A stretch of 64,000 bases of DNA from CBDIDH01 sp965277595. Lineage in GTDB: Bacteria; Planctomycetota; Planctomycetia; Isosphaerales; Isosphaeraceae. The notes under the pieces were generated by a model. That model worked only from the letters and a program-made list of their open reading frames with translations, was not told where the DNA came from and searched no databases. The stretch spans positions 310,001 to 374,000 of the forward strand of contig CBDIDH010000002.1 of the NCBI GenBank assembly GCA_965277595.1, in the 5' to 3' direction. Positions 28,182 to 37,690 of the stretch are shown piece by piece (the first letter of the stretch is position 1; each line of letters starts with the position of its first letter). Position numbers and translations under genes: made by a program.

Positions 28182-28847
28182 ATGGCTCGTGTAAAAAAAG
28201 AGACCGCAATTGCTTCCGAAACACAGTCCCCTGCGAGCAGCATCTCAACCCCTGACCAACCTTGGTGGAAGAGTTCTAAACCGACTGAATGGATTATCGC
28301 CAGTCTCGGGCTGTTTACAATCCTCGGTGGGGTCTTCACGGGATACAAATATAATGAAAAATTCGTTCAACTTGCGGAGAGGGATTTTTCTCTGAAACTT
28401 GAAGAAGAAAAATTTAACAACAAAAAGCATCCACTTTATGATGAGGTTGAGGCGTTGACGATCGAATTAGGTGAGTCGAAAAAATTATTGGAACATGCAA
28501 ACGCGGAATTGTCCGTATCTAAATTAAGTTTAAAAAATGCCAATGAGAGAATTATTGCCAACTCAGAATTGGAATTAAATTTAAGAGCCGAGTTGAATTT
28601 GAAAAGAAAAGAATTGCAAAACGCTTTTAAATCTCTCGATATAAAAACACGTACAGCAAACGATAGAATGTATCAACTTGAGAGAGATTTTTTTAAGCAA
28701 AAATCCGAACTTCAAATTCAGAAAGAAAATGATATAGTCGCTAAAAAGGGAATGGAGGAACGGATCTCTGCACTACAGAATGCATTGATGGAGGCACAAA
28801 AAAAACTTAAAGACGCCAATAACTTTATAGAAGACAACTATAACTAA
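28182..28847 (+). CDS. Single-pass membrane coiled-coil protein of foreign composition
   Basis: This 221-residue protein has a short cytoplasmic N-terminus, one transmembrane helix (WIIASLGLFTILGGVFTGY, about residues 37-56) and then a long continuous coiled coil rich in Lys, Glu, Asn and Leu to the end. AAGGA lies 7 nt before the ATG. Codon use is AT-rich (AAA, AAT, TTA, GAA), in stark contrast to every other gene in the window, which suggests recent horizontal acquisition. The family is not recognised. The neighbours are a NERD-domain gene upstream and recQ downstream (88 bp gap, same strand). A role in phage defence or DNA processing is possible by context only. Confidence 0.7.
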   Translation: MARVKKETAIASETQSPASSISTPDQPWWKSSKPTEWIIASLGLFTILGGVFTGYKYNEKFVQLAERDFSLKLEEEKFNNKKHPLYDEVEALTIELGESKKLLEHANAELSVSKLSLKNANERIIANSELELNLRAELNLKRKELQNAFKSLDIKTRTANDRMYQLERDFFKQKSELQIQKENDIVAKKGMEERISALQNALMEAQKKLKDANNFIEDNYN

Positions 28848-28935
28848 TTTCGCCCGCGACTTTTCATTCAATGGCAAGCTATGGGGTCGTAAATCAGTTA
28901 AACTCGCACCAGAGATTTGGCGAGAATGTCCCACG

Positions 28936-31677
28936 ATGACCCCGTCCGAAGACGCGAACGACCTGGAAGAAACGCTTCACGACCGGTTCGGCCTTGAGAC
29001 GTTCCGGCCTGGGCAGCGGGAGGTTATCGAAAACGTCGTGCAAGGGCGCGACGTGCTCTGCGTCATGCCGACCGGGGGAGGCAAGAGCCTCTGTTATCAG
29101 CTTCCGGCGGTGGTTTTGCCGGGAATCACGCTGGTGGTCAGCCCTCTAATTGCCCTGATGAAGGATCAGGTTGATGCCCTCACGCAGCGCGGCATTCGCG
29201 CGACGTTGATCAATAGCACACTCGATCCGGCGGAACAACGAGCGCGGATTCTGGAGATCGAGGCGGGGGTGTACGACCTCGTTTATGTCGCTCCCGAACG
29301 GTTCCGCAGCGGCCGGTTCGTGGAAATGATGGCCCGCGTCAAACCGGCCTTGCTCGCGGTCGACGAGGCCCACTGCATCAGCGAGTGGGGCCACGATTTT
29401 CGGCCCGATTATGCGCGGATCGGTCTGGCGCGGAAGCGGCTCGGCTCGCCGCCGTGCATTGCCCTGACGGCCACCGCCACCGACCTCGTCCGCCGCGATA
29501 TCGCCGATCAACTCGACCTGCACGATCCGGCGATGTTCGTCACCGGGTTCGATCGGCCGAACCTGGTTTATGCCGCCGTCGAAGGGCGTCGCGAGGCTGA
29601 AAAACTCGCCGCGCTCGGGCGAACGCTCGACGAAAATCATGGCCCGGCGATCGTTTACGCATCGAGCCGCAAGGGTTGCGAGTCCGTCGCCGAATTCTTG
29701 CGACGCGAACTGCGCCGCGAGACGGTTGTCTATCACGCGGGCCTCTCCCGCGAAGAACGTCAGGAGGCCCAGGAACGGTTCATGGGGGGCGATGCCGAGG
29801 TCGTTGTCGCCACCAATGCGTTTGGCATGGGCGTGGATAAGGCGAATATTCGCTCGGTTGTGCATTACAACATGCCGGGGACGCTCGAAGCCTATTATCA
29901 GGAAGCCGGACGCGCCGGTCGCGACGGACAGCCCGCTCGTTGCGTGCTCATGTTCGCCGTCGGCGATCGTATCCTTCAGGAACGGTTCATCGACAACGAG
30001 TATCCGCCGGCCGCGCTCATCTGGCAGGTTTACGAGTTTCTCCGCAAGCTCGACGCCGACCCCATCGAATTAACACAATATGAAATCAAGGAAGCGATCG
30101 GCTCCGACCTCAACGAGTCGGCCATCGGCACGGCGCTCAAACTGCTGGAAGGGGCCGGGGCGCTGGAACGATTTCTGCCGCGCGAAAACATGGCGATTGT
30201 TCGGATCAACGTCTCCGGTGACGAACCGGCCAGCCTCGCCGATCGCCTGGGACCGCAGGCGCACAAGCAACGCCTGGTCTTGCTCGGCCTGGAAGGACTC
30301 GTCAATCGGAGATATGCCGAGCCGGTGTACTTTCAACCCGATGACTTCGCGGCGACGCTCGGCCTCGATCGCGCCTCGCTGAACCGGGCGATCCGGGCGC
30401 TCGCGGCCGAGTTGCCCCTGGATTATATCCCGCCGTTTCGAGGCAACGCGATCCGGGTCATCGATCGCTCGCGTCGGCCCAAGGACATCGAAATTGATTT
30501 CGCCGAACTGCAAAAACGCAAGCAGCGCGAGTATGACAAGCTCGACCGAATGGTCAAATATGCACAGACGACCCAGTGTCGACGGTCGTTCCTGCTCGGC
30601 TACTTCGGCGACGCGCACGCGGATCGGGTTCACTGTGGGCGCTGCGACAATTGCGGCGAGACCGACGGTTTGACCACGGCCGGACCAGCCCTCGCGGAGA
30701 TTGACACATCAGACGGGCACGAGGTCATTCTCAAGGTTCTCTCGGGCGTGGCTCGGGCAAAAGGGAGGTTTGGCAAGACGATTGTCGCACAGATGCTCAA
30801 GGGGTCGGGATCGGAAAAAATGGATCGCCTGGGTTTGAAAACGTTATCAACCTTTGGAATTTTGCCGCATTTCAATCAACAAGAACTCACACAGCTCATC
30901 GATGCGCTGGCGGGCTCGGGACACATTGCCTGCACGGATATTGATAAGTTCCGGCCGATCGTCAACCTCACCGAATCGGGCTGGGAAAGGCTCAAAACAC
31001 GCCCCGATCGGCCGGTCTCGCTGGCGATTCCCGAAGCGCTCGGGGCCAAGATCCGCAACGGCGGTCTCGATCGAATCGTGCCTCGCCTGGCAACGTCTGA
31101 AAACGCTTCGGACGAACTCGAAGCGGCCTCGACCTTTGAAGCCGATCCGCTCTTTCAGACGCTCAAGATGATGCGAACAGCCTGGGCGCGTGAGGCGAAG
31201 CTTTCACCTGGTTATATTTTCAGCAATCAAACTCTTGAAGAAATCGCGCGAACGCGACCGACGACGCCACAAGGGCTCGCCGCCGTGAAAGGGGTTGGGC
31301 CGTCGAAGCTGGAACGCTACGGCGCGGCACTCCTTGAGGCCATCGCGACGACGTCCACGGCTCTATCCCCTCGGAACCCGGAACCGAAACCCGAGCCTGC
31401 GGTTTCCACCGAGGAATGGACCTGGCGGCTCCTCGATCGCGGGTTCTCGGTCGACGACGCCGCGGCCATTCGCGGCCTGGAGCGTTCGACCGTGATCGAC
31501 CATCTGCGTCGGGCACTTCGTCAGGGAAAAACCGTGAATCCCGCCTCAATTCTGGATGCCGAGACGTTACGCATGTTCACAAACTGGCGCCTCGAACATG
31601 GAGACGAGACCCCGCCGGAGTCGGAACAAGCGGATCTCTGGACGCTTTTCGTGGACGCTTCCGAGAGTTCAGGCTAA
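28936..31677 (+). CDS. recQ: ATP-dependent DNA helicase RecQ with extended C-terminus
   Basis: RecQ unwinds DNA 3-prime to 5-prime during recombination and repair. Visible are Walker A MPTGGGKS (44-51), the DEAH box (143-146) followed by CISEWGHDFRPDY, and motif VI QEAGRAGRDGQ. The RQC zinc cysteines lie in TTQCRRSFLLGYF and CGRCDNC near residues 545-575, followed by a winged helix and an HRDC-type domain near 760-800 (YIFSNQTLEEIARTRPTT). A further C-terminal domain (TWRLLDRGFSVDDAAAIRGL) resembles the HTH_40 domain of some RecQ and RecS-like proteins. At 913 residues it is about 300 longer than E. coli RecQ because of the C-terminal modules. No Shine-Dalgarno sequence is clear. The assignment is firm. 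Confidence 0.95.
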   Translation: MTPSEDANDLEETLHDRFGLETFRPGQREVIENVVQGRDVLCVMPTGGGKSLCYQLPAVVLPGITLVVSPLIALMKDQVDALTQRGIRATLINSTLDPAEQRARILEIEAGVYDLVYVAPERFRSGRFVEMMARVKPALLAVDEAHCISEWGHDFRPDYARIGLARKRLGSPPCIALTATATDLVRRDIADQLDLHDPAMFVTGFDRPNLVYAAVEGRREAEKLAALGRTLDENHGPAIVYASSRKGCESVAEFLRRELRRETVVYHAGLSREERQEAQERFMGGDAEVVVATNAFGMGVDKANIRSVVHYNMPGTLEAYYQEAGRAGRDGQPARCVLMFAVGDRILQERFIDNEYPPAALIWQVYEFLRKLDADPIELTQYEIKEAIGSDLNESAIGTALKLLEGAGALERFLPRENMAIVRINVSGDEPASLADRLGPQAHKQRLVLLGLEGLVNRRYAEPVYFQPDDFAATLGLDRASLNRAIRALAAELPLDYIPPFRGNAIRVIDRSRRPKDIEIDFAELQKRKQREYDKLDRMVKYAQTTQCRRSFLLGYFGDAHADRVHCGRCDNCGETDGLTTAGPALAEIDTSDGHEVILKVLSGVARAKGRFGKTIVAQMLKGSGSEKMDRLGLKTLSTFGILPHFNQQELTQLIDALAGSGHIACTDIDKFRPIVNLTESGWERLKTRPDRPVSLAIPEALGAKIRNGGLDRIVPRLATSENASDELEAASTFEADPLFQTLKMMRTAWAREAKLSPGYIFSNQTLEEIARTRPTTPQGLAAVKGVGPSKLERYGAALLEAIATTSTALSPRNPEPKPEPAVSTEEWTWRLLDRGFSVDDAAAIRGLERSTVIDHLRRALRQGKTVNPASILDAETLRMFTNWRLEHGDETPPESEQADLWTLFVDASESSG

Positions 31678-31776
31678 GCTCAAGGATCGCTTGTCCCGAT
31701 CGGGGCTAGTCTCTATCATCGGCGCATCGCGTTTTTATTTCGACGAGGAAAATCCGGTCAAGGGGGGATCGACCTG

Positions 31777-31983
31777 ATGAAGTGCCTGATCGTGTATTAC
31801 CTGGAAGGCAAGTGGTATGGCGAGGACGTGAGCTGGAAACGGTCGGGGAGCGGGACGTATCGAGAAATCACGAGGATCGAGGTGCCGCAGTCGAAGCATG
31901 AAATCGTCCGCTTCGCCGCCGAGAATCGCTATTCGATCGAATGGCGCGGGACGATCCCGACCGAGCTTCAATCGGCCGGGTAA
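31777..31983 (+). CDS. Small hypothetical protein (68 aa)
   Basis: A short frame from ATG 31777, with a purine run GGGGGGA about 8 nt upstream. The product starts MKCLIVYYLEGKWYGEDVS and has a plausible beta-rich globular composition with several Tyr and Trp. The family is unknown. Its last 16 bases overlap the 3-prime end of the convergent VOC gene. It could be a real small protein following recQ by 99 bp; confidence is moderate. Confidence 0.45.
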   Translation: MKCLIVYYLEGKWYGEDVSWKRSGSGTYREITRIEVPQSKHEIVRFAAENRYSIEWRGTIPTELQSAG

Positions 31984-32369
31984 GGCAGAGTTTTTCCAAG
32001 AGCAAGCTTGCGCCAGACGATCTGGAGGCGGTTGCCTTCGGGATCGTGGAAAAAGGCGGTCTTGAGCGTCTCGTTATCGACATACGTATCGGCCTCGAAG
32101 CTGAGGCCGAGGCGCTCTAGGGCATTGCTGGCGGCCTGAAAATCGTCGACCCAGAAGGCCAGATGACAGACCCAACGCTGGTTGGCGCCGGTCTGGCCAG
32201 GCGGGCGACCGATGATCTCGATGGCCGTACCGCGATCGTCGGCCAGGAAATAGCCGGGAGGGTCGCCGCCGCTCTCGACGATCACCTTGAGATTAAAGGC
32301 GTTGACGTAAAAGTCTTTGAGGCGAGGGGCATCGGCGGCGTAGACCGCGAAATGCTCGATGATTGCCAT
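31968..32369 (-). CDS. VOC-family (glyoxalase/dioxygenase fold) protein
   Basis: This 133-residue protein has the paired beta-alpha-beta-beta-beta arrangement of vicinal oxygen chelate proteins. The first half starts IEHFAVYAADAPRLKDFYV and the second starts CHLAFWVDDFQAASNAL, ending FFHDPEGNRLQIVW. Probable metal ligands are His6, Glu near 51 and His near 69. The last position, usually Glu in the DPxGNxIE motif, reads Gln here, so metal binding may be weak or altered. The reaction is unknown. It lies just downstream of the EVE-domain gene on the same strand with a 10-bp gap, so they are probably co-transcribed. The fold call is firm. Confidence 0.85.
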   Translation of the reverse strand: MAIIEHFAVYAADAPRLKDFYVNAFNLKVIVESGGDPPGYFLADDRGTAIEIIGRPPGQTGANQRWVCHLAFWVDDFQAASNALERLGLSFEADTYVDNETLKTAFFHDPEGNRLQIVWRKLALGKTLPYPAD

Positions 32370-32379
32370 GAGTGATCAC

Positions 32380-32880
32380 TCAACGGGTTGGGCGTTTCGA
32401 ACGGAGCGCGCGGAGGTTGATCCCGGCCAGAGCAAGAACCGCGTCCCACTCACTGGCGCTGACCGGTTGGACCGAGAGTCGCGACCCCTTGCGGAGCAAT
32501 TCCATCCCCGCGAGCGCGGGGACGGACCGAAGGCTCGATAGCGAAAGCGGCGAGTCGATGGGCTGAAGTCCCTGGATCGACACCTGATACCAGGTGGGTG
32601 CGGCCGCGTCGCTTTTGGGGTCGTAATGTTCGGCGGAGGGGTCAAAGGCGGTCGGATCGGGATGTCCCGCCGCGACGACCCGCGCCAGGCCGGCGATGGC
32701 CGGCGGATCGGCGTTCGAGTGGTAAAAAAGGACGCCGTCGCCAACCTGGAACTGATCGCGCAGGAAGTTTCGCGCCTGGAAGTTGCGAACGCCATCCCAA
32801 CCGGTCGTCCGATTTGGCTCGGCCAGAAGGTCGGCGAAGGAAAAGCAGCCCGGCTCGGACTTGAGTAGCCAGTAGGCCAT
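32380..32880 (-). CDS. EVE-domain protein (PUA-like)
   Basis: This 166-residue protein matches the EVE domain across its length. It has the start MAYWLLKSEPGCFSF, the central TGWDGVRNFQARNFLR, then VGDGVLFYHSNADPPAIAG. The EVE fold is related to YTH and PUA domains and is thought to bind modified bases in DNA or RNA; in bacteria it occurs alone as a housekeeping-type protein or fused to restriction modules. Here it is standalone, with no restriction gene adjacent. It heads a two-gene unit with the VOC gene. The family assignment is firm. Confidence 0.9.
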   Translation of the reverse strand: MAYWLLKSEPGCFSFADLLAEPNRTTGWDGVRNFQARNFLRDQFQVGDGVLFYHSNADPPAIAGLARVVAAGHPDPTAFDPSAEHYDPKSDAAAPTWYQVSIQGLQPIDSPLSLSSLRSVPALAGMELLRKGSRLSVQPVSASEWDAVLALAGINLRALRSKRPTR

Positions 32881-32983
32881 GAACCGTCTCGCCTGCGTCG
32901 TTCGTAAAGTGTCGGGCGACGTCGGTCGGGGATCGTATCAGAATCGGGGCGCTGGACTCAATGGCAGGGCTTCTTGCTTGGAG

Positions 32984-33071
32984 GATGACCGATGACCAAG
33001 GAAAAAGGCCCTGATCGACAACGGCTTGGACGTGCCATTTTCGGTCATTGGTCCTCGGTCATTGGTCATCG
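32984..33071. repeat. Inverted heptamer-repeat element, copy A
   Basis: The left arm reads GATGACCGATGACCAAGG and the right arm (33041-33071) contains repeated GGTCATT/GGTCCTC/GGTCATC units, the reverse complement pattern. About 40 bases separate the arms. The element sits in the gap between the EVE gene start and the MFS gene end. Related copies are at 37822-37925, 39927-40036 and 47258-47323. Confidence 0.7.
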
Positions 33072-33100
33072 AATTTGAACCGCAAGCCAGGACATTGCCA

Positions 33101-34705
33101 TCAATGCCCGACCGCAACCGCTAAAGGTTCCGAGGCGTTCGACGGTTGTTCGGGATGATGGTGCGTGGTACCGGCGTCCTGGTGAGATACCGCCCGGCCG
33201 CCGCGAAGGCCGAGGGAACAGAAAATCAAGAGAACCGCCAGCGCGACCATTTCCAGAAAAACCTCGCGGAGCGAGAGGCCGAGCGAAAGCTGAACCTTGT
33301 GGAGAAGTTCGGGAGCGAGCTTGTCGTGGGTCTCGGGACGAAGCGCCGCGGCGATGTCAATGCCGGGCGTCGAGGCGAGGCGTCGGCCCAGCGTGATCGA
33401 AAGCGAAGCCCCCAACGCGCCAACACCGAGCGCGCCGCCCATCGTTCGGAAGAACATCACGGCGGCGGTCGCCACGCCCCGGCGCCCCCAGGGAACCGAG
33501 TTCTGAACGGCGAGAATTCCGCACATCGAGGCCGGGCCAAACCCCATCCCCGCCACGAGAAGGCCCGCGAGAAAGCACGGTCCCGAATAGGCGGGATAGG
33601 TCGTGCCGAGCATCAGGCAGATCGTGCCCGCGGCGATCAGGAACGAGCCGACAAGCGCAGTTAGCCTGAAACCAAGACGGCCGACGACCCGCGCCGCAAC
33701 GGCGACGCTGATCGACCAGGAGAGGAAAAGCGGTGTGATCGCCAGACCCGCATTGGTCGCCTTCCCCCCCTTGACTCCTTGCATGAACAAGGGGATATAC
33801 GTGTCGATCCCGAACATCAGGGCACCGATCAAAAAGCTGGAGGCGATCGCCGCGGCGATGTGAGGCGTCGCCAGAAGGTCAAGCGGCAAGATCGGATCGG
33901 CCGCGACGCGCTCACGCCAGACGAAGAGGATCAAGAGGCCGACGGCCAGCGCCCCGAGCCAGGCCCCGGCCGACAGGGTTTGATGGCCCCCTCGAAGGAC
34001 GACCAGCAGCAAGGCCGCCGATCCGGCCGAGAGAAGCAAGGCGCCGGTCCAGTCAATCGGCGCGACCTTTCGATCCCGTTCCTTGACCGTTTCGTGAACC
34101 TGGGTCACGAGAATCCAGGCCGAGACCGCCGCGAAGGGAATCGTCACGAAGAAAACCCAGCGCCAAGACAGGCGATCCGTCAAGATCCCGCCAATCGCCG
34201 GCCCGGCCATGCTCGACACACCCCAGACGGCGCTGAAAAGCCCCTGCACCCGCGCCCGTTCCTCCAGCGTGAAGAGGTCGCCCATCAGCGTCAAAACAAT
34301 CGGCCCGACAGCCCCCGCGCCCAAACCCTGAACCACCCGCGCGGCGATCAACTGCGGCATGCTCCGCGACAGTCCCGAGAGCATCGAACCGAGCGCAAAG
34401 AGACCAAGGCCGAACAAAAGCACACGTTTACGACCAAGAAGGTCGGCGAGCTTGCCGTAGAGGGGCGTCGTCACGGTCGCGGCGAGGAGGTAGGCCGAGA
34501 ACACCCACGGAAAAATTTCCAGGCCCTTCAGGCTGGCGATGATGCTGGTCATCGCCGTGGAGATGACCGTCTGCTCCAGCGCCGTGACGGTCATCGCGAG
34601 CAGGAGGGCGAGGGTGATTAACCCTCGACTTGACCGAGCGGCGTCGGCCCATCCTCGCAGCCTGGCCGAGAGGCCCGCCCGCGTCGTAATCCCCTCCGAC
34701 ATCAC
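33101..34705 (-). CDS. MFS drug-efflux transporter, DHA2 (14-TM) type
   Basis: This 534-residue integral membrane protein has about 14 hydrophobic helices. After TM1 it has the family motif TALEQTVISTAM, and the loop 2-3 motif A appears as GKLADLLGRKRV. Motif C-like GPAIGGILTDRLSWRWVFFVTIP follows in helix 5. These place it in the DHA2 family of proton-coupled multidrug exporters (EmrB/QacA-like). No EmrA-like adaptor gene is adjacent. Two ATGs (34705, 34702) are equivalent starts. The substrate is unknown; the family is firm. Confidence 0.9.
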   Translation of the reverse strand: MMSEGITTRAGLSARLRGWADAARSSRGLITLALLLAMTVTALEQTVISTAMTSIIASLKGLEIFPWVFSAYLLAATVTTPLYGKLADLLGRKRVLLFGLGLFALGSMLSGLSRSMPQLIAARVVQGLGAGAVGPIVLTLMGDLFTLEERARVQGLFSAVWGVSSMAGPAIGGILTDRLSWRWVFFVTIPFAAVSAWILVTQVHETVKERDRKVAPIDWTGALLLSAGSAALLLVVLRGGHQTLSAGAWLGALAVGLLILFVWRERVAADPILPLDLLATPHIAAAIASSFLIGALMFGIDTYIPLFMQGVKGGKATNAGLAITPLFLSWSISVAVAARVVGRLGFRLTALVGSFLIAAGTICLMLGTTYPAYSGPCFLAGLLVAGMGFGPASMCGILAVQNSVPWGRRGVATAAVMFFRTMGGALGVGALGASLSITLGRRLASTPGIDIAAALRPETHDKLAPELLHKVQLSLGLSLREVFLEMVALAVLLIFCSLGLRGGRAVSHQDAGTTHHHPEQPSNASEPLAVAVGH

Positions 34706-35004
34706 GCCTTTCCTTCCCCGAAATCGTACCGAACGAAGGCGACCCGACCCACGTCGGGGCGACCGACCTTATTCGACCCACCTGGCCAGGCTCGACGTCA
34801 TTCTACCGGCCCTGGCTAGTCTCTCTCCGAAGAAATTCCAGAACACCCGGCCTCTTCATGAGCACGCGAGGACAGAAAAAGGCGAGCATTCTCGGCGGCC
34901 TGGTGCCGACCGCCAAGAAATCGGGTAAACAGGAGCCTTCATTGCGCTTCTCCGGCGACATCCAGGACGCTCACAATTCGCAGACACAACGAGGGGTCTC
35001 ATTC

Positions 35005-36090
35005 ATGTCCAAATCGCAGGTCGCGTTCTTGATGGCCGTTCTGACATGCTCCCGCGTCTCTGCCGAGCCGCCGCGGCGCATTTTTGACGACCCTGGCGCT
35101 CCTCCCTTCCAGGTCCTGAAAGAGGGCGAGAATCCTCCGCTCGATGCCTTCGGAAATTTCGTCATTGGACCGAAGTACGTCCGGGCGCCGGAATACACAA
35201 AGGTTGCTGGTGTTCCCGAGGGGAAGGTCGAATCCTTCGTGATCGACTCGAAGGAGACCCGCCTCTTCAATCCCGGGATCGAGCGCGATGTTTTCGGCAA
35301 GGTGGACCCGAAGAATCCGAAGACCCTGATCGTCGAGACGCGCCCGATTGACTACAAGCGGAAGGTCGGCGTCTACATCCCCGCTCAATACAAGGATGGG
35401 ACCGAGGCGCCGTTCATGGTCGTCCACGACGGCCCCAGCCAGGCCAACGCCTACAGGACAGTCCTTGACAACCTGATCCATCAAAAACGCATTCCGCCGA
35501 TCGTCGTCATTTCCCTCGGCAACGGCGGCGGCGATGCCCAGGGACACGAGCGCGGCAAGGAATATGACAATATGAACGGTGACTACGCCGAGTACATCGA
35601 GACCGAGGTACTCCCGCGTGTCGAGAAAACCATCGGCGTGAAGCTGACCAAAAACCCCGACGGCCGGGCGGCGATGGGCAACAGCTCCGGCGGCTCCGCG
35701 GCGCTCATCATGGCCTGGTTTCGCAACGACCTCTACCACCGCGTGCTAACGACTTCGGGCACCTTCGTGAACCAGGCCTGGCCCTTTGACCCCAAATACC
35801 CCGACGGAGCCTGGGGATTTCACAAGACCCTCATCCCCGACAGCCCCAAAAAGCCCCTCCGGCTCTTTCTCGCGGTGGGCGACGCCGATCTACTCAATCC
35901 GAACGTCATGCGCGACGAGATGCACGACTGGGTTGAGGCCAATCACCGCATGGCCAGCGTGCTCAAGGCCAAGGAATACGCGTATCAATACCTCTTCTGC
36001 CGAGGAGCCCGCCACGGCGTCGGCAACGCCCAGCAACAGTTCCTTCCGCACGCCATCGAGTGGGTCTGGCAGGGATACGATCCCCGCTGA
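35005..36090 (+). CDS. Secreted esterase, Fes/esterase D-like alpha/beta hydrolase
   Basis: This 361-residue protein has an N-terminal signal peptide (SKSQVAFLMAVLTCSRVSA). The ATG at 35005 is preceded by GAGGGG; an open frame upstream lacks features. The mature protein is a PF00756-type esterase with the nucleophile elbow GNSSGG, an oxyanion-type VHDGPSQ segment, and a C-terminal histidine in GARHG. Relatives cleave siderophore esters, acyl sugars or feruloyl groups. It stands alone, convergent with rtcB across a terminator. The fold and export are firm; the substrate is unknown. Confidence 0.85.
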   Translation: MSKSQVAFLMAVLTCSRVSAEPPRRIFDDPGAPPFQVLKEGENPPLDAFGNFVIGPKYVRAPEYTKVAGVPEGKVESFVIDSKETRLFNPGIERDVFGKVDPKNPKTLIVETRPIDYKRKVGVYIPAQYKDGTEAPFMVVHDGPSQANAYRTVLDNLIHQKRIPPIVVISLGNGGGDAQGHERGKEYDNMNGDYAEYIETEVLPRVEKTIGVKLTKNPDGRAAMGNSSGGSAALIMAWFRNDLYHRVLTTSGTFVNQAWPFDPKYPDGAWGFHKTLIPDSPKKPLRLFLAVGDADLLNPNVMRDEMHDWVEANHRMASVLKAKEYAYQYLFCRGARHGVGNAQQQFLPHAIEWVWQGYDPR

Positions 36091-36110
36091 CATCGATTGC
36101 CCGACAGGCC

Positions 36111-36139
36111 AAAAACCCCGAGACCAGTTGTCTCGGGGT
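36111..36139. terminator. Intrinsic terminator between convergent esterase and rtcB
   Basis: A 10-bp stem (36115-36124 with 36130-36139, core CCCCGAGAC/GTCTCGGGG) and a 5-base loop. On the minus strand it is followed at once by TTTTT, an ideal rho-independent terminator for rtcB. On the plus strand a run of six T follows a few bases later, so it may also serve the esterase. Confidence 0.85.
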
Positions 36140-36160
36140 CCTGAACTTTTTTCCTGGCAA

Positions 36161-37690
36161 TCAACCCTTGATCACCCCTACCGGGCGAAGCCGGGCCACC
36201 TTCTTGGCCAGGCCCGCCCTGTCCACGACTTCCACCACCGCATCCACATCCTTGTACGCGGCGGGCTGTTCCTCGGCGAGTCCCTTGTGACCCCGGGCTC
36301 GGGCAATGATGCCGAGGGCGTCCAGTTCCTGGTCGATCCGCCGTCCCGCGGCGAGCTTCACGGCGGCCGTCCGCGACATCATCCGCCCCGCGCCATGGCA
36401 ACACGAGCCGAAGGAATGCTCCATCGACCCGGCTTGCCCCACCAGGACCCACGACGCCGTCCCCATCGAGCCCGGCACGATCACGGGCTGACCAATGCCC
36501 TCTTGAGGCATCTCCAGTCCATTGTAGCTCCGCTGGATCGGCTGATTGATCGCCTGATACGCCTCGGGAATCTCGGCGTGACCAGGCGGAAACGCGCGGG
36601 TCGCCCCTTTGCGATGGACGCAAACGCTCTTGTGAACGCCGCCGCCGACGTCGTGGTCTTCAAACTTGGCGATGTTGTGCGCCACGTCGTACACAAGGTC
36701 CATCCCCAGGTCTTCCCAACTTCGGTGGAAAATCCGCGCGAAGACCTCGCGGGCCTGCTGCGTGAGCAACTGCCGATTACACCACGCATAATTCGCCGCC
36801 GCGCGCATCGCGCCGAGGTACGACTGCCCCTCGTCCGAACGCACCGGCGCACACGCCAGTTGCGGGTCAGGCAGCTCGAATCCATACTTTTTGGGTGCGC
36901 CTCGAAAAATGCCCAGGTAGTCGTCGCAGACCTGATACCCGAGTCCTCGCGAGCCCGAGTGGATCAAGACGGTGATCTGCCCCTCGCGCAAACCCATCAC
37001 GGCCGCCGCGGTCTCGTCCAGCACGCGGTCGACGACCTGAACTTCGAGAAAGTGGTTGCCCGAGCCGAGCGTCCCGCACTGGTCGAACCCACGCGCATAC
37101 GCCCGGTCGCTCACCCGGTCGGGATCGGCTCCGTCAAGCCGGCCCCCGGCCTCGGTAAAGGCCAGGTCACGCGCCACGCCCCAGCCTTCATTGATGACAT
37201 ATTCCGAACCCAGCTCAAGTACCTTCTTCAGCTTCGGCTTCGGAAACTGATACTTGCCCGACTGGCCGACGCCCGTCGGGATGTCTCGAAAAAGCTGGTC
37301 GACAAGCGCGCGGATCTGCCCCTTGATGTCGTCCCATTCCAGGTTCGACCGCAGCAGGCGGACCCCGCAATTGATGTCGTACCCGACCCCACCCGGCGAG
37401 ATCACGCCCCCCTCCTCGGGATCGGTCGCGGCCACGCCGCCGATCGCAAACCCATATCCCCAGTGGATATCAGGCATGGCCAGGCTGGCCTTCTGAATCC
37501 CCGGCAAGGTGGCGACATTGACCACCTGTTCCGGCCCCTGATCCTTCATGATCTGACCAATGAGCGACTCATCGGCGAAGATCAGGCCATCCACGCGCAT
37601 GTCGGATCGGTAGCTCTTTGGAATCCGCCACTGGCACGGCCCTACCTGTTCGAGCGGTCCCGTGTATCCGCCTGTCTTGCCCATGTTCAA
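36161..37690 (-). CDS. rtcB: RNA-splicing ligase RtcB
   Basis: RtcB joins 2-prime,3-prime-cyclic phosphate and 5-prime-OH RNA ends using GTP and manganese. The 509-residue product carries the metal-site Cys in GGVGYDINCGVRLL, the metal histidines in GSGNHFLEV, and the guanylylated histidine in CCHGAGRMMSR. The C-terminus RLRPVGVIKG is the normal family end. Length and motifs are typical of an active enzyme. There is no archease or RtcA partner next to it. It lies convergent with the esterase and ends at a strong terminator. Confidence 0.96.
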   Translation of the reverse strand: MNMGKTGGYTGPLEQVGPCQWRIPKSYRSDMRVDGLIFADESLIGQIMKDQGPEQVVNVATLPGIQKASLAMPDIHWGYGFAIGGVAATDPEEGGVISPGGVGYDINCGVRLLRSNLEWDDIKGQIRALVDQLFRDIPTGVGQSGKYQFPKPKLKKVLELGSEYVINEGWGVARDLAFTEAGGRLDGADPDRVSDRAYARGFDQCGTLGSGNHFLEVQVVDRVLDETAAAVMGLREGQITVLIHSGSRGLGYQVCDDYLGIFRGAPKKYGFELPDPQLACAPVRSDEGQSYLGAMRAAANYAWCNRQLLTQQAREVFARIFHRSWEDLGMDLVYDVAHNIAKFEDHDVGGGVHKSVCVHRKGATRAFPPGHAEIPEAYQAINQPIQRSYNGLEMPQEGIGQPVIVPGSMGTASWVLVGQAGSMEHSFGSCCHGAGRMMSRTAAVKLAAGRRIDQELDALGIIARARGHKGLAEEQPAAYKDVDAVVEVVDRAGLAKKVARLRPVGVIKG

